Assembly (NCBI RefSeq): GCF_001654865.1
Contig: NZ_LXEO01000016.1
Coordinates: forward strand, 1 to 64,000
Length of the DNA stretch: 64,000 bases
Reading direction: 5' to 3'
Origin: Buttiauxella noackiae ATCC 51607
Lineage (GTDB): Bacteria > Pseudomonadota > Gammaproteobacteria > Enterobacterales > Enterobacteriaceae
Made by a program: the position numbers and the translations under genes. Positions 29,783 through 39,296 of the stretch are shown here, piece by piece. The notes below the pieces were generated by a model, which worked only from the letters and a program-made list of their open reading frames with translations, was not told where the DNA came from and searched no databases. How positions within the stretch are numbered: position 1 is the stretch's first letter; the number at the start of each line of letters is the position of its first letter.

Positions 29783-30175
29783 ATGACGCAACAAGACACT
29801 CCCGCAGGGGAACTGGTATTACGCACCTTAGCCATGCCCGCTGACACCAACGCTAACGGTGATATCTTTGGCGGCTGGTTGATGGCGCAAATGGATATGG
29901 GTGGCGCGATTATGGCTAAAGAAATTGCTCATGGCCGTGTCGTCACTGTCCGTGTTGACGGGATGACGTTTCTTAAGCCTGTCGCCGTAGGCGATGTAGT
30001 GTGTTGCTATGCTAATTGCATCAAGCGCGGCAATAGCTCTATTACCATTAATGTGGAAGTATGGGTGAAAAAGGTCTCGTCTGAGCCAATTGGCCAGCGC
30101 TATAAAGCGACAGAAGCCATTTTTATTTATGTCGCTGTTGATAACGAGGGTAAACCTCGCACTTTCCCGCGCTAG
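29783..30175 (+). CDS. yciA: Acyl-CoA thioesterase YciA
   Basis: Hot-dog fold thioesterase of 130 residues hydrolysing a broad range of acyl-CoAs. The catalytic region is NANGDIFGGWLMAQMD, followed by HGRVVTVRVDGM. Start ATG 29783 (MTQQDTPAG) aligns with family members; a TTG four codons upstream is less likely. In E. coli tonB follows; here the next gene is dcp, transcribed towards it. Confidence 0.96.
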   Translation: MTQQDTPAGELVLRTLAMPADTNANGDIFGGWLMAQMDMGGAIMAKEIAHGRVVTVRVDGMTFLKPVAVGDVVCCYANCIKRGNSSITINVEVWVKKVSSEPIGQRYKATEAIFIYVAVDNEGKPRTFPR

Positions 30176-30188
30176 TTTAGCGTTCAAT

Positions 30189-30216
30189 AAAAAATGCGCC
30201 GAATGGCGCATTTTTT
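30189..30216. terminator. Bidirectional terminator between yciA and dcp
   Basis: AAAAAATGCGCC (30189-30200), loop GAAT, GGCGCATTTTTT (30205-30216). Convergent gene ends on both sides. Confidence 0.9.
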
Positions 30217-30233
30217 ATTCTCTTTGCTCATAT

Positions 30234-32279
30234 TTAGCTTTTTAAACCACGATTAACCTGCATGGGTTCGCTGTAAGGTGCATGTCCACGCCAATCGTTG
30301 TAGAGCGCGTTGAGTTCCCGACTGTTACCTCGTGACAAAATCGCCTCACGGAAACGCTGCCCGTTTTGAGCATTCAACCCGCCCTGTTCCACAAACCATT
30401 GATAGCCGTCATCAGCCAACATTTGCGTCCAGATATATGCGTAATAACCTGCCGCATAACCGCCACCAAAGATGTGCGCGAAATAACTGCTGCGATAACG
30501 CGGAGGAACGGTTGGAAGATTAATGTGCTCACTTTCCAGCGCTTGCGTTTCAAACTGCGCCACATCTTCAACCGTACTGCCAGCCGGTAAACTGTGCCAG
30601 TTCATATCCAGTAATGCTGCAGCAAGCAACTCCGTCATGTCGTAGCCTTTATTAAAGCGTGCGGCACGGAATAACTTCTCTTTCAACGCATCAGGCATCG
30701 CCTCACCCGTCTGATAATGGCGCGCGTAGTTCGCAAACACCTGGGGATGGCTCGCCCAGTGTTCATTGATTTGCGAAGGGAACTCAACGAAGTCGCGCGG
30801 TGTATTAGTACCAGAAAGTGTCGCGTAGCATTGGGTGGCAAATAACCCATGTAGGGTATGACCAAATTCATGGAATAGCGTAACGACATCATCCCAGGAG
30901 ATAAGCGCAGCTTCACCGGCTGCGGGTTTGTTGTAGTTGCAAACGTTATAAATCACCGGAGCGTTATCCAGCAGCGTGGATTGTTCAACAAAGTTACCCA
31001 TCCATGCTCCGCCACCTTTACTGTCGCGAGCAAAGAAATCGCCATAGAACAGCGCCATGCCGCGCCCGTCTTTATCAAAGATTTCCCACACGCGCACATC
31101 GTCGTGATAGACAGGGATATCAAAGCGCTCGACAAAATTCAGACCAAATAGCTGGCTGGCTGCCCAAAAAACGCCATCACTTAGAACATTGTTTAACTCG
31201 AAATAAGGCTTAATTTGCCCTTCATCAAGGTCGTATTTCGCACGTCTGACTTGCTCTGCGTAGAATGCCCAGTCCCAGGCTTCGGCTTTAAATCCGCCCT
31301 GTTGTTCGTCAATGACCTGCTGAATATCAGCCAGTTCACGCTGTGCGCGTGCAGTGGCAGCTGGCACGATGTCACGCATAAATTCCAGTGCAGCCTGCGG
31401 CTTTTCCGCCATTTGGTCGGCAATTTTCCAGGCAGCGTAATTTTCGAAACCGAGCAATTGCGCCTGTTCTGCACGCAGTGTGGCCAGGCGCGAGACGATA
31501 GCACGTGTATCGTTATCATCATTTTGCTCAGTGCGATACCAACCCGCTTTAAACAGTTTCTCACGCGTCTGCCGGTCTTGAAGTGATTGCAGCGCGGGCT
31601 GCTGGGTGAAATTAAGTAATGGGATTAAGTATTTTCCATTCAGGCCCTTAGCACTGGCATGTTGCGCCGCAGAGGCAATTTCTGCCGGTGTTAAACCCGC
31701 CAGTTGCTGTACATCATCAACCACCAGTCCTGCGGCTTTATCCGCTGCATGCAGACGATTATTAAACTGGCTGCTAAGCTGGGCGGCTTCTTTATTCAGC
31801 ACCTTAAGACGTGCTTTTTTTTCATCACTTAACGTTGCACCCGAAAATCTAAAACTCTGCCAGACGACTTCAACCAGGCGCAGAGACTCTTCATCAAGCC
31901 CTGCTGAGTTGCGGTGTTGATAAACGCTATCCAGACGCTCAAACAGCATGGTATTAAGGCGCATTTCATCGGCAAGCTCTGCTAATTCAGTGGCAAATTC
32001 TTCATCCAACTGTTGCAGATAATCGTTAGTGTGCGCTGATGTCATGGCAAAGAAGACATTGGTGACTCGCCCTAACATCTGCCCGGTTTTTTCCAGCGCC
32101 AGATAGGTGTTTTCAAATGTCGGTTCAGCCGGGTTATTCGCTATCGCCGCAACTTCTTCGCGCTTAATACGTTTAGCTTCATCAAACGCCGTGCGATAGT
32201 GGCTGTCCTGGATGTCGTCAAAATGAGGGGCCTGATACGGCAATAAACTGACGTGATAAAACGGATTTTCCGTTTGCAT
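30234..32279 (-). CDS. dcp: Peptidyl-dipeptidase Dcp
   Basis: M3-family zinc peptidase that removes C-terminal dipeptides, 681 residues as in E. coli. The HExxH motif HEFGH is at 470-474, with the third ligand Glu expected downstream in ALESEH. No signal peptide is apparent. AGGAGT lies 5 bases before the ATG. The gene starts 37 bp after xdhC in the same direction with no terminator between, so read-through from the purine operon is possible. In E. coli dcp diverges directly from ydfG. Confidence 0.97.
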   Translation of the reverse strand: MQTENPFYHVSLLPYQAPHFDDIQDSHYRTAFDEAKRIKREEVAAIANNPAEPTFENTYLALEKTGQMLGRVTNVFFAMTSAHTNDYLQQLDEEFATELAELADEMRLNTMLFERLDSVYQHRNSAGLDEESLRLVEVVWQSFRFSGATLSDEKKARLKVLNKEAAQLSSQFNNRLHAADKAAGLVVDDVQQLAGLTPAEIASAAQHASAKGLNGKYLIPLLNFTQQPALQSLQDRQTREKLFKAGWYRTEQNDDNDTRAIVSRLATLRAEQAQLLGFENYAAWKIADQMAEKPQAALEFMRDIVPAATARAQRELADIQQVIDEQQGGFKAEAWDWAFYAEQVRRAKYDLDEGQIKPYFELNNVLSDGVFWAASQLFGLNFVERFDIPVYHDDVRVWEIFDKDGRGMALFYGDFFARDSKGGGAWMGNFVEQSTLLDNAPVIYNVCNYNKPAAGEAALISWDDVVTLFHEFGHTLHGLFATQCYATLSGTNTPRDFVEFPSQINEHWASHPQVFANYARHYQTGEAMPDALKEKLFRAARFNKGYDMTELLAAALLDMNWHSLPAGSTVEDVAQFETQALESEHINLPTVPPRYRSSYFAHIFGGGYAAGYYAYIWTQMLADDGYQWFVEQGGLNAQNGQRFREAILSRGNSRELNALYNDWRGHAPYSEPMQVNRGLKS

Positions 32280-32316
32280 GCTGCACTCCTGCTGACTGCA
32301 AAAGATAACTTATAGC

Positions 32317-33087
32317 TCAACTGGCCGCCTGATACACGGCAATAATCTCCGCGGCGATGGCGACGGCGATCTCCGCCGGGAGTTTACCTTTCACATCCGG
32401 CAGGCCAACCGGGCAACGCAGCGTGCAGAGTTGTTCAGCCGTAATCCCTTTTCCCGAAAGCCGATATTCAAAGCGTTGCCGTTTGGTTTGCGAACCAATC
32501 AAGCCCAGATAGCGGTAATCACCACGTTTAAGTATCGCTTCGGTCAGTTCAAGATCGCACGGATGGTGATGTGTCATTACAATAAAATAGCTTTGCTCTG
32601 GAGCCGATTTCACCGCATCCAATGGGTCTTCAGCCTGCAAGGTTGTTACCCCTTTTGGGGCCGCTGCAAACATATCAGGACGCTCGTCCACCCATGTTAT
32701 GTGACAGGGTAACGTTGATAATAATGCCACCAGCGCTTGCCCTACATGGCCTGCACCGAAAACCATGATGTGTGGCTGCGGCTGGATTAGCGGTTCAAAT
32801 AAAACAGTGGTCATGCCACCACAACACTGCCCTAGCCGCGCGCCAAGATTAAAATGCTCGGTATGCGGTTGTGTAGCCTGCTTTTCCAGCATCTCACGCG
32901 CCATCGCAATGCACTGGAATTCAAGATGCCCGCCACCGATAGTCAGGAAATTCTGCTTTCGCCCGACAATCATCTTGGTGCCACAATTTCTCGGCACTGA
33001 GCCTTTGTCAGCCAACAGCGTAAGCAATATGCACGGTTCGCGGCGCTCGCGTAGCTGCATCAGAATGCTAATCCATTCATCATTCAT
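32317..33087 (-). CDS. xdhC: Xanthine dehydrogenase maturation factor XdhC
   Basis: 256-residue XdhC/CoxI-family chaperone that inserts sulfurated molybdenum cofactor into XdhB. The N-terminal domain has GSVPRNCGTKMIV and GGGHLEFQ; the Rossmann part has VFGAGHVGQAL and THHHPCDLEL. Start ATG 33087 overlaps the xdhB stop (ATGA), with AGGAGG four bases upstream; the open frame beyond it lies inside xdhB. Confidence 0.93.
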   Translation of the reverse strand: MNDEWISILMQLRERREPCILLTLLADKGSVPRNCGTKMIVGRKQNFLTIGGGHLEFQCIAMAREMLEKQATQPHTEHFNLGARLGQCCGGMTTVLFEPLIQPQPHIMVFGAGHVGQALVALLSTLPCHITWVDERPDMFAAAPKGVTTLQAEDPLDAVKSAPEQSYFIVMTHHHPCDLELTEAILKRGDYRYLGLIGSQTKRQRFEYRLSGKGITAEQLCTLRCPVGLPDVKGKLPAEIAVAIAAEIIAVYQAAS

Positions 33088-35429
33088 GGGACCTCCTGAC
33101 AGCCCCAGAAAACGCGCTCCGGCGTTGCAGGGGCATCTAACAGCGGGTGTTTCTGGTAATTCGAGACGCTTGCCACCGCATCTTGCAAAGCGCACCACAC
33201 TGAAATTCCTAACATAAACGGCGGTTCACCGACCGCTTTGGAACGATAAACCGTGTGCTGCGGGTTAGCATGATTCTCCAGCAGCTTAACTCTGAAGTCG
33301 GTTGGTGCATCGCTGATAGCCGGGATTTTGTAACTCATCGGGCTGTCGGTCAGCAGTCGCCCTTTTTCATCCCACACCAGCTCTTCACAAGTCAACCAAC
33401 CTGCGCCCTGCACAAAACCCCCTTCGATTTGCCCAATATCCAGCGCCGGATTTAGCGAATTGCCAACATCATGCAGAATGTCCGTGCGCAGCAGGCGATA
33501 CTCGCCCGTCAGTGTGTCGATAATCACTTCCGAACATGCCGCGCCGTAGGAGAAATAGTAAAACGGCTGCCCGCGCCCAGCCGCTCGATCGTAATGGACT
33601 CCGGGCACTTTGTAGAATCCGGTTGCTGATAGAGGCACCTGATTCAACCACGCCAGGTTGGCGATCTCAGCGAAGCTAAAATGCCGCCCCGGGACTTTCA
33701 CCACGCCATTACGAAACGCCACCTGTTCAGCGCTGCATTTGTGCAAGCGGCATAGCATTTCCACCAGCCGTTCTTTAATTGCCAGCGCCGCAATTTCTGC
33801 GGCTTTGCCATTAAGATCGGCACCAGATGACGCCGCCGTTGGTGAGGTGTTGGGCACTTTCCCAGTATTGGTCGCCGTAACCTGGATCTGTTCCACAGGA
33901 ATTTGCAGCACGTCGGCAACCACCTGCGCCACTTTGGTATTCAACCCCTGTCCCATTTCCGTGCCACCGTGGTTAAGTTGCACCGTGCCATCGGTATAAA
34001 TCAGCAACAGTGCACCGGCCTGGTTGAGAAAACTGGAGGTAAAAGAGATGCCAAATTTGACCGGCGTGAGCGCCAGGCCACGTTTTAACACTGGGCTATG
34101 GCGGTTGAATTCGCTGATTTGTACACGCCTTTCGTGGTAATCGGCACTCGCCTCAAGCTGGCGGGTGATTTCCGGCATGATGTTGTGTTCAACCGTCTGG
34201 TGATAGTGCGTGACGTTACGCTCAGTATCACCGTAGTAATTACGTTTACGCACTTCCAGCGGATCAAGACCTAAGTCGCGGGCAATGTGATCCATAATCT
34301 GTTCGATGGCGACCATCCCCTGCGGCCCACCAAACCCGCGATATGCCGTATTGGATGCCAGATTCGTACGACAGCGATAGCCTGTTATTCTGGCATCACC
34401 CAGATAGTAGGCATTATCGGCATGGAACATCGCGCGATCGCAGATCGATCCCGACAGATCCAGCGAGTAACCGCAGTTGGCCGCCAGATCGATTACCACG
34501 CCGTTCAGGATTCCTTCGTCGGTAAAGCCTACGTCATAGCGCACAAAAAACGGATGCCGTTTACCGGTGATACGCATATCGTCACGACGCGAAAGGCGCA
34601 TTTTCACCGGTCGTCCGGTTAACGCGGCAACCAGCGCCGCGTGGCAGGCAATCCCCGCAGCCTGCGTTTCTTTGCCACCAAAGCCGCCACCCATACGGCG
34701 CATATCGACGGTGACTTTATTCATCGTCACCCCCAGCACCGAAGCCACCAATTTTTGTACTTCGGTAGGATGTTGGGTCGACGACCAGACCATAAGGCTG
34801 CCGTCTTCACCTGGCTGCACCACGGCAATTTGCCCTTCGAGATAAAAGTGTTCCTGCCCGCCGATATGAAATTGCCCCTGAATACGATGCGCCGCTGAAA
34901 CCAGCGCTCGCTCTGCATCGCCACGTTGATGAACGTGCGGTTCTTGCACGTATAGCTCGCGGCGCAAGGCTTCTTCGACATCCAGCACCGGCTCAAGAAC
35001 TTCGTATTCAATGACCGCTTTGAGTGCCGCAGCGCGCGCCGCCTCGGACGTTTCCGCAGCCACCGTCAGTACAACCTGTCCGTGGTATTCAACCAGATCT
35101 CGGGCAAATAGCGGATCGCCTGGTGCCAACGGGCCAATGTCCAGTTCGCCGGGAACATCCCGCCAGCTAAAGACTCGCACCACGCCAGCAACGGAGTAAC
35201 ACTCGGTAGTGTCGATTCTGGTAATTCGCGCATGAGCATGTTGGCTAAGAATCGGGCACAGATACAACATACCCGGCAATGTCAGCTTGTCATCAATGTA
35301 TTCAGCTTTACCACTCACATGCTTATCAGCACTTTCATGCTTACGGCTCTTACCCGCTCCACCACTCATTTCACGGGAAAATTGCTTAATTAATGCCTGC
35401 TCTGAAAGGCGCACCGGATTAGTTGACAT
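33084..35429 (-). CDS. xdhB: Xanthine dehydrogenase, molybdenum-binding subunit
   Basis: Large subunit of a two-subunit xanthine dehydrogenase, 781 residues. Molybdopterin motifs are GGGFGGKE (247-254), TAYRGFGGPQGM with the substrate Arg, and the catalytic Glu in AVGEPPFMLG near 735. It oxidises hypoxanthine to xanthine and xanthine to urate, passing electrons to XdhA. It overlaps xdhA by 11 bases and xdhC by ATGA. E. coli's own XdhABC splits the FAD and FeS parts, so this is a different, two-subunit type. Confidence 0.94.
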   Translation of the reverse strand: MSTNPVRLSEQALIKQFSREMSGGAGKSRKHESADKHVSGKAEYIDDKLTLPGMLYLCPILSQHAHARITRIDTTECYSVAGVVRVFSWRDVPGELDIGPLAPGDPLFARDLVEYHGQVVLTVAAETSEAARAAALKAVIEYEVLEPVLDVEEALRRELYVQEPHVHQRGDAERALVSAAHRIQGQFHIGGQEHFYLEGQIAVVQPGEDGSLMVWSSTQHPTEVQKLVASVLGVTMNKVTVDMRRMGGGFGGKETQAAGIACHAALVAALTGRPVKMRLSRRDDMRITGKRHPFFVRYDVGFTDEGILNGVVIDLAANCGYSLDLSGSICDRAMFHADNAYYLGDARITGYRCRTNLASNTAYRGFGGPQGMVAIEQIMDHIARDLGLDPLEVRKRNYYGDTERNVTHYHQTVEHNIMPEITRQLEASADYHERRVQISEFNRHSPVLKRGLALTPVKFGISFTSSFLNQAGALLLIYTDGTVQLNHGGTEMGQGLNTKVAQVVADVLQIPVEQIQVTATNTGKVPNTSPTAASSGADLNGKAAEIAALAIKERLVEMLCRLHKCSAEQVAFRNGVVKVPGRHFSFAEIANLAWLNQVPLSATGFYKVPGVHYDRAAGRGQPFYYFSYGAACSEVIIDTLTGEYRLLRTDILHDVGNSLNPALDIGQIEGGFVQGAGWLTCEELVWDEKGRLLTDSPMSYKIPAISDAPTDFRVKLLENHANPQHTVYRSKAVGEPPFMLGISVWCALQDAVASVSNYQKHPLLDAPATPERVFWGCQEVP

Positions 35430-36855
35430 AGCTTTTTACCTCCAGCAAATAACCGGGTTCGGTTTGTTGTAATAGCAAACGCCTGAGTAGATTTTGCGCA
35501 ACAATCAAACGGTAACGACCTGAACCCCGGAAATCTGTTAACGGCTGGAAGTCTGCTGCCAGTGCATGACATGCCAGGTCTAATGTTTGCTGTGTGAATG
35601 GTAAGCCTGAAAGCGTTTGCTCCGCACGTTTAGCTCGCGCCGGGATCGCAGCCATGCCACCAAATGCCAGCTTTGCACTTGTCACCACGCCATCATTGAA
35701 ATGCAGGTTAAATGCGCCAAATACCGTCGAAATGTCATCATCCATTCGCTTTGAGATTTTCCACGCGGCAAATGTCGGGGCGATAGCAGCGCGCTCAATC
35801 AGCACCGCGCTGATAAATTCACCGGGTTGCAAAGCGGTTTTACGATAGCTCAGGAAGAATTCAGCCAGCGGCAGTATGCGCACGGTGTCGCCGCAGCGCA
35901 GTTCGAGTTCAGCACCCAGAGCCAGTAACATCGGTGCCCCATCGCCTATAGGCGAGGCATTCGCCAAATTCCCTACCAGTGTGCCGTGGTTGCGAATTTG
36001 CGCAGAGGCAAAACGATCAAGTACCTGTGCAAACGCCGGAATTAAAGGTTGTAAGGCGTCCTGACACGCCAGCAACGTTGCCATCGCCCCAATACGAATC
36101 TGGCTTTCCGTCACCGTAATCGTCTTAAGTTCATCAATCTGGTTAAGCCCGATAATCAATGGCAGTGATTGGTACTGCTGGGTTATCGTCAGCGCCAGAT
36201 CGGTGCCCCCTGCCAGCAAGCTTGCCTGCGGATTTTGTTGATAAAGTACAGCCAACTGGGAAACTGTTTTAGGTAACAGGCAACGGTTGGATTTCGTCAG
36301 CTCTACCATCTCCGTTGGTTGTAGCGCTTTTAATCGCGACACAGTTTGCGATTCAGTGCGAGTGAACTGATCTTGCGTGGTTACACAGCTATGCTGCATA
36401 GCGTCAATAATTGGGCGATAGCCAGTACAGCGGCAAAGATTTCCCGCAAGGCTCTTTTCAATCTCATGGCGCTGTGCGGCTGCGTGAGATTTTTGCAGTG
36501 CAAATCCCGACATAACAAAACCTGGAGTACAAAAGCCGCATTGTGATGCATGGCAATCCGCCATCGCCTGCTGTACCGGATGCAACTCACTGCCTTGCGA
36601 TAAATCTTCCACCGTCAGCAGTTGTTTGCCTGCGAGCTGGCTGACGAGTGTGATACAGCCATTTGCCGTCTGGTAGCGCATATTCTCGCCTTCGACTTGA
36701 CCGAGCACCACTGTACAGGCCCCACAATCACCAGATGCACACCCTTCTTTGCTGCCACAACGATGCTCACTGCCGCGTAACCAGTTCAGCACTGTGGTGT
36801 TCGGGTCCACATCGTCGAGGGTTTTTAATGTTTGATTTAGCAAAAATTGAATCAT
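35419..36855 (-). CDS. xdhA: Xanthine dehydrogenase, FeS and FAD subunit
   Basis: 478 residues from ATG 36855 (MIQFLLNQTL). The plant-type [2Fe-2S] domain has Cys39, Cys44, Cys47 (EGCASGDCGACT) and Cys67; the second [2Fe-2S] domain has Cys106, Cys109, Cys141 and Cys143 (CGFC, CRCTGY). The FAD domain follows from about 185, with LLAGGTDL (213-220) and a GTLVGNLANASP segment. It shuttles electrons from molybdenum to NAD. ATGA overlap with guaD shows coupling; a longer upstream frame is inside guaD. Confidence 0.94.
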   Translation of the reverse strand: MIQFLLNQTLKTLDDVDPNTTVLNWLRGSEHRCGSKEGCASGDCGACTVVLGQVEGENMRYQTANGCITLVSQLAGKQLLTVEDLSQGSELHPVQQAMADCHASQCGFCTPGFVMSGFALQKSHAAAQRHEIEKSLAGNLCRCTGYRPIIDAMQHSCVTTQDQFTRTESQTVSRLKALQPTEMVELTKSNRCLLPKTVSQLAVLYQQNPQASLLAGGTDLALTITQQYQSLPLIIGLNQIDELKTITVTESQIRIGAMATLLACQDALQPLIPAFAQVLDRFASAQIRNHGTLVGNLANASPIGDGAPMLLALGAELELRCGDTVRILPLAEFFLSYRKTALQPGEFISAVLIERAAIAPTFAAWKISKRMDDDISTVFGAFNLHFNDGVVTSAKLAFGGMAAIPARAKRAEQTLSGLPFTQQTLDLACHALAADFQPLTDFRGSGRYRLIVAQNLLRRLLLQQTEPGYLLEVKSYVN

Positions 36856-38183
36856 GCCGCGACCTCCAGCGTATCTCGCTGCCACACGCATTTGCCGTTG
36901 ACCCAGGTGTGCCAGATGTTGCGATCGTCTCCAAGCGTCATCAGCACGAATAATTTTTCATAGATATCGCGGCTATTGGCATAGCGTAGTTTTTGCAGCG
37001 GAGTGACCGCTAAATCCAACACCACAAAATCGGCCTCTTTGCCGGGTAAGAAATTGCCAATTTTATCGTCGAGATCCAGCGCATGAGCGCCGCCAAGGGT
37101 TGCGTGATAAAACGCTTCGCTGGCACACAAACGGTAACCTTGAAGTTGCGCGACTTTGTACGCTTCAGCCAGCGTTTGCAGCATATTAAAGGTCGTGCCT
37201 GCGCCCACATCGGTACCGATGCCCATGCGGATCCCTCGGTCATGGCACTGCTTTAAGTTAAACAAGCCACTACCGAGAAACAGGTTAGAGGTTGGGCAGA
37301 AGGCGATTGCCGATTCGGTTCGATGCAGGCAATCCCATTCGCACTCCTGCAAGTGGATAGCATGAGCAAATACGCTGCGTTTCCCCGTCAATTGATACTG
37401 GTGATAGACGCCCAGGTAGCTTTCAGATTCCGGCCACAGGCTTTTTACCCAGGCGACTTCATCGCTGTTTTCACTAAGATGAGTGTGCAGCCAGGTATCG
37501 GGAAACTCTTCACGTAACGTTTGTACCGCAGCGAGTAATTCCGGTGAGGATGTTGGCGCGAAACGTGGCGTCAGCGCATAGTTCAGCCGCCCTTTTTTGT
37601 GCCAGCGTTGAATAAGTTCGCGGGTCTGCAGGTAGCTTTGCTCGGGTGTTTCCGTGAGATATTCCGGGGAGTTGCGGTCCATCATCACTTTACCGGCAAT
37701 AAGCCGCATCGAGAGATGTTCTGCCGCGCTAAAAAGCGCATCGACCGATTGCGGATGTACGGTGCCAAATACCAGTGCCGTGGTTGTACCATTACTCAGT
37801 AACTGGCTAAGGAAGAAGGCTGACATTTTTTCCGCATGCGAACTATCCTGATATTGGCTTTCAACCGGGAAGGTATAGGTCTGCAGCCATTCCAATAGTT
37901 GTTCACCATAAGCACCAATCATTTCAGTTTGTGGATAATGCAGATGGGTATCAACGAAGCCCGGGATAATCAGCTTACCGCGATAATCAATGTAATCATT
38001 TTCAGCACGCAGATAGCTGCGCCCTTCTTCCCATGGCAACAACGCAACTACAGTGCCTTCATTAAGGAACAGCACTGCATCTTCGTGATGACGAGCATTA
38101 GCCAGTAATTCGTCGGGATGTGTCCCGGTTTGAGTCATATCGAAAAACTGACCGCGTAGCGCTTGCGTGTAATTAACTGTCAT
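36852..38183 (-). CDS. guaD: Guanine deaminase
   Basis: Zinc amidohydrolase converting guanine to xanthine and ammonia, 443 residues (439 in E. coli). The metal motif PGFVDTHLHYPQ contains His80 and His82; THLSENSDE and the late metal Asp in GIGTDVGAGT follow. First gene of guaD-xdhA-xdhB-xdhC, in which the product of GuaD is the substrate of XdhAB. Two PurR-type boxes lie about 145-180 bases upstream. Confidence 0.95.
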   Translation of the reverse strand: MTVNYTQALRGQFFDMTQTGTHPDELLANARHHEDAVLFLNEGTVVALLPWEEGRSYLRAENDYIDYRGKLIIPGFVDTHLHYPQTEMIGAYGEQLLEWLQTYTFPVESQYQDSSHAEKMSAFFLSQLLSNGTTTALVFGTVHPQSVDALFSAAEHLSMRLIAGKVMMDRNSPEYLTETPEQSYLQTRELIQRWHKKGRLNYALTPRFAPTSSPELLAAVQTLREEFPDTWLHTHLSENSDEVAWVKSLWPESESYLGVYHQYQLTGKRSVFAHAIHLQECEWDCLHRTESAIAFCPTSNLFLGSGLFNLKQCHDRGIRMGIGTDVGAGTTFNMLQTLAEAYKVAQLQGYRLCASEAFYHATLGGAHALDLDDKIGNFLPGKEADFVVLDLAVTPLQKLRYANSRDIYEKLFVLMTLGDDRNIWHTWVNGKCVWQRDTLEVAA

Positions 38184-38297
38184 CGCTGTACCTGTAAGGG
38201 GCTTGTGAAGAATGAGTTAATAGCTGCAATGTTGATGCCATGTTGGAATTTAGATTTAATCATTTTTATAACAACAGCTTAGATTACACACACTCTT

Positions 38298-38307
38298 GTT
38301 GCGCAAC
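38298..38307. repeat. GTTGCGCAAC palindrome upstream of guaD
   Basis: A perfect 10-bp palindrome followed 8 bases later by GCGCAAC (38312-38318), so the minus strand reads GTTGCGC twice, 11 bases apart. It could be another LacI-family or unrelated operator. Function is unknown. Confidence 0.45.
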
Positions 38308-38326
38308 ATTCGCGCAACTTTTTAGC

Positions 38327-38362
38327 ATGCAAACGATTGCTCACTCCTGCAAACGGTTGCCT
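38327..38362. promoter_or_regulatory. Two tandem PurR-type operator boxes
   Basis: Box 1 ATGCAAACGATTGCTC (38327-38342) and box 2 CTGCAAACGGTTGCCT (38347-38362). Against ANGCAANCGNTTNCNT each has one mismatch, at an outermost base. Their centres are 20 bp apart, so they face the same side of the helix. They lie between guaD and ydfG. PurR is the best guess; another LacI-family repressor could use similar sites. Confidence 0.7.
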
Positions 38363-38363
38363 T

Positions 38364-38391
38364 TTGATATCATGAGTTGGATTGTTAAAAT
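38364..38391 (+). promoter_or_regulatory. Possible sigma-70 promoter towards ydfG
   Basis: TTGATA (38364-38369), 16-bp spacer, TAAAAT (38386-38391), beginning two bases after PurR-type box 2. If active it would start a transcript about 140 bases ahead of ydfG. Confidence 0.4.
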
Positions 38392-38539
38392 TTGAGGAAT
38401 AGCCTGCACCAACACGTTGCACAGACATGGCCTTGTTGCACCAGTAATGCACAGGTGCTGCCATACTAAAGTTCAATTATCACTAACAGCCTTAGCGTGC
38501 TAAGGTATTGCGACATAAAAAGCGTTGAGGAACAGTGAG

Positions 38540-39289
38540 ATGATTATTCTGGTAACCGGCGCCACTGCCGGATTTGGTGAGAGTATTACCCGTCGTTTTG
38601 TGCAACAGGGTCATAAAGTGATTGCCACTGGCCGCCGCCACGAACGTCTACAAGAGCTTAAAGAAGAACTGGGCGATAGCATCATTACACTGCAACTTGA
38701 TGTTCGTAACCGCGCGGCTATCGAACAAGCGATGGAGCAGTTGCCTGCCGAATGGCGCAATATTGATATTCTGGTCAATAATGCTGGTCTGGCGCTGGGC
38801 ATGGAGCCTGCACACAAAGCCGACCCGGATGACTGGGAAACCATGATCGATACAAACAATAAAGGTCTGGTCTATATGACTCGCGCCGTGCTGCCTGGTA
38901 TGGTGGAGCGCAATCGTGGTCACATCATCAATATTGGCTCTACCGCAGGGAGTTGGCCGTATGCCGGTGGCAACGTTTATGGCGCAACAAAAGCGTTCGT
39001 ACGCCAGTTCAGCCTGAACCTGCGTACAGACCTGCATAAAACGGCCATCCGCGTGACAGATATTGAGCCGGGCCTGGTGGGCGGTACTGAGTTTTCTAAC
39101 GTGCGTTTCAAAGGCGATGATGGCAAGGTTGAAAAAACCTACGAAAATGCCAATGCGCTGACGGCAGAAGATGTCACTGAAGCTGTCTGGTGGGTTGCAA
39201 CGCTACCAAAGCACGTCAACATCAACACGCTGGAGATGATGCCAGTTAGCCAGTCATTTGCCGGATTGAGTGTTCACCGAGAAGGTTAA
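38540..39289 (+). CDS. ydfG: NADP-dependent 3-hydroxy acid / malonic semialdehyde dehydrogenase
   Basis: SDR enzyme of 249 residues (248 in E. coli), oxidising L-allo-threonine, serine and 3-hydroxy acids, and reducing malonic semialdehyde in the Rut pathway. The Rossmann motif TGATAGFG is at residues 6-13, NNAGLALG near 80, and YxxxK in VYGATKAF. Start ATG 38540; TTGAGGAA lies upstream. In E. coli it diverges directly from dcp; here guaD-xdhABC intervenes. Confidence 0.96.
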   Translation: MIILVTGATAGFGESITRRFVQQGHKVIATGRRHERLQELKEELGDSIITLQLDVRNRAAIEQAMEQLPAEWRNIDILVNNAGLALGMEPAHKADPDDWETMIDTNNKGLVYMTRAVLPGMVERNRGHIINIGSTAGSWPYAGGNVYGATKAFVRQFSLNLRTDLHKTAIRVTDIEPGLVGGTEFSNVRFKGDDGKVEKTYENANALTAEDVTEAVWWVATLPKHVNINTLEMMPVSQSFAGLSVHREG

Positions 39290-39296
39290 TCAACCA

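Noticed and set aside
38279..38476. A 65-codon frame in the guaD-ydfG gap
   Set aside because: It covers the PurR-type boxes and the palindrome, has an unusual composition and no family; regulatory DNA explains the sequence better.
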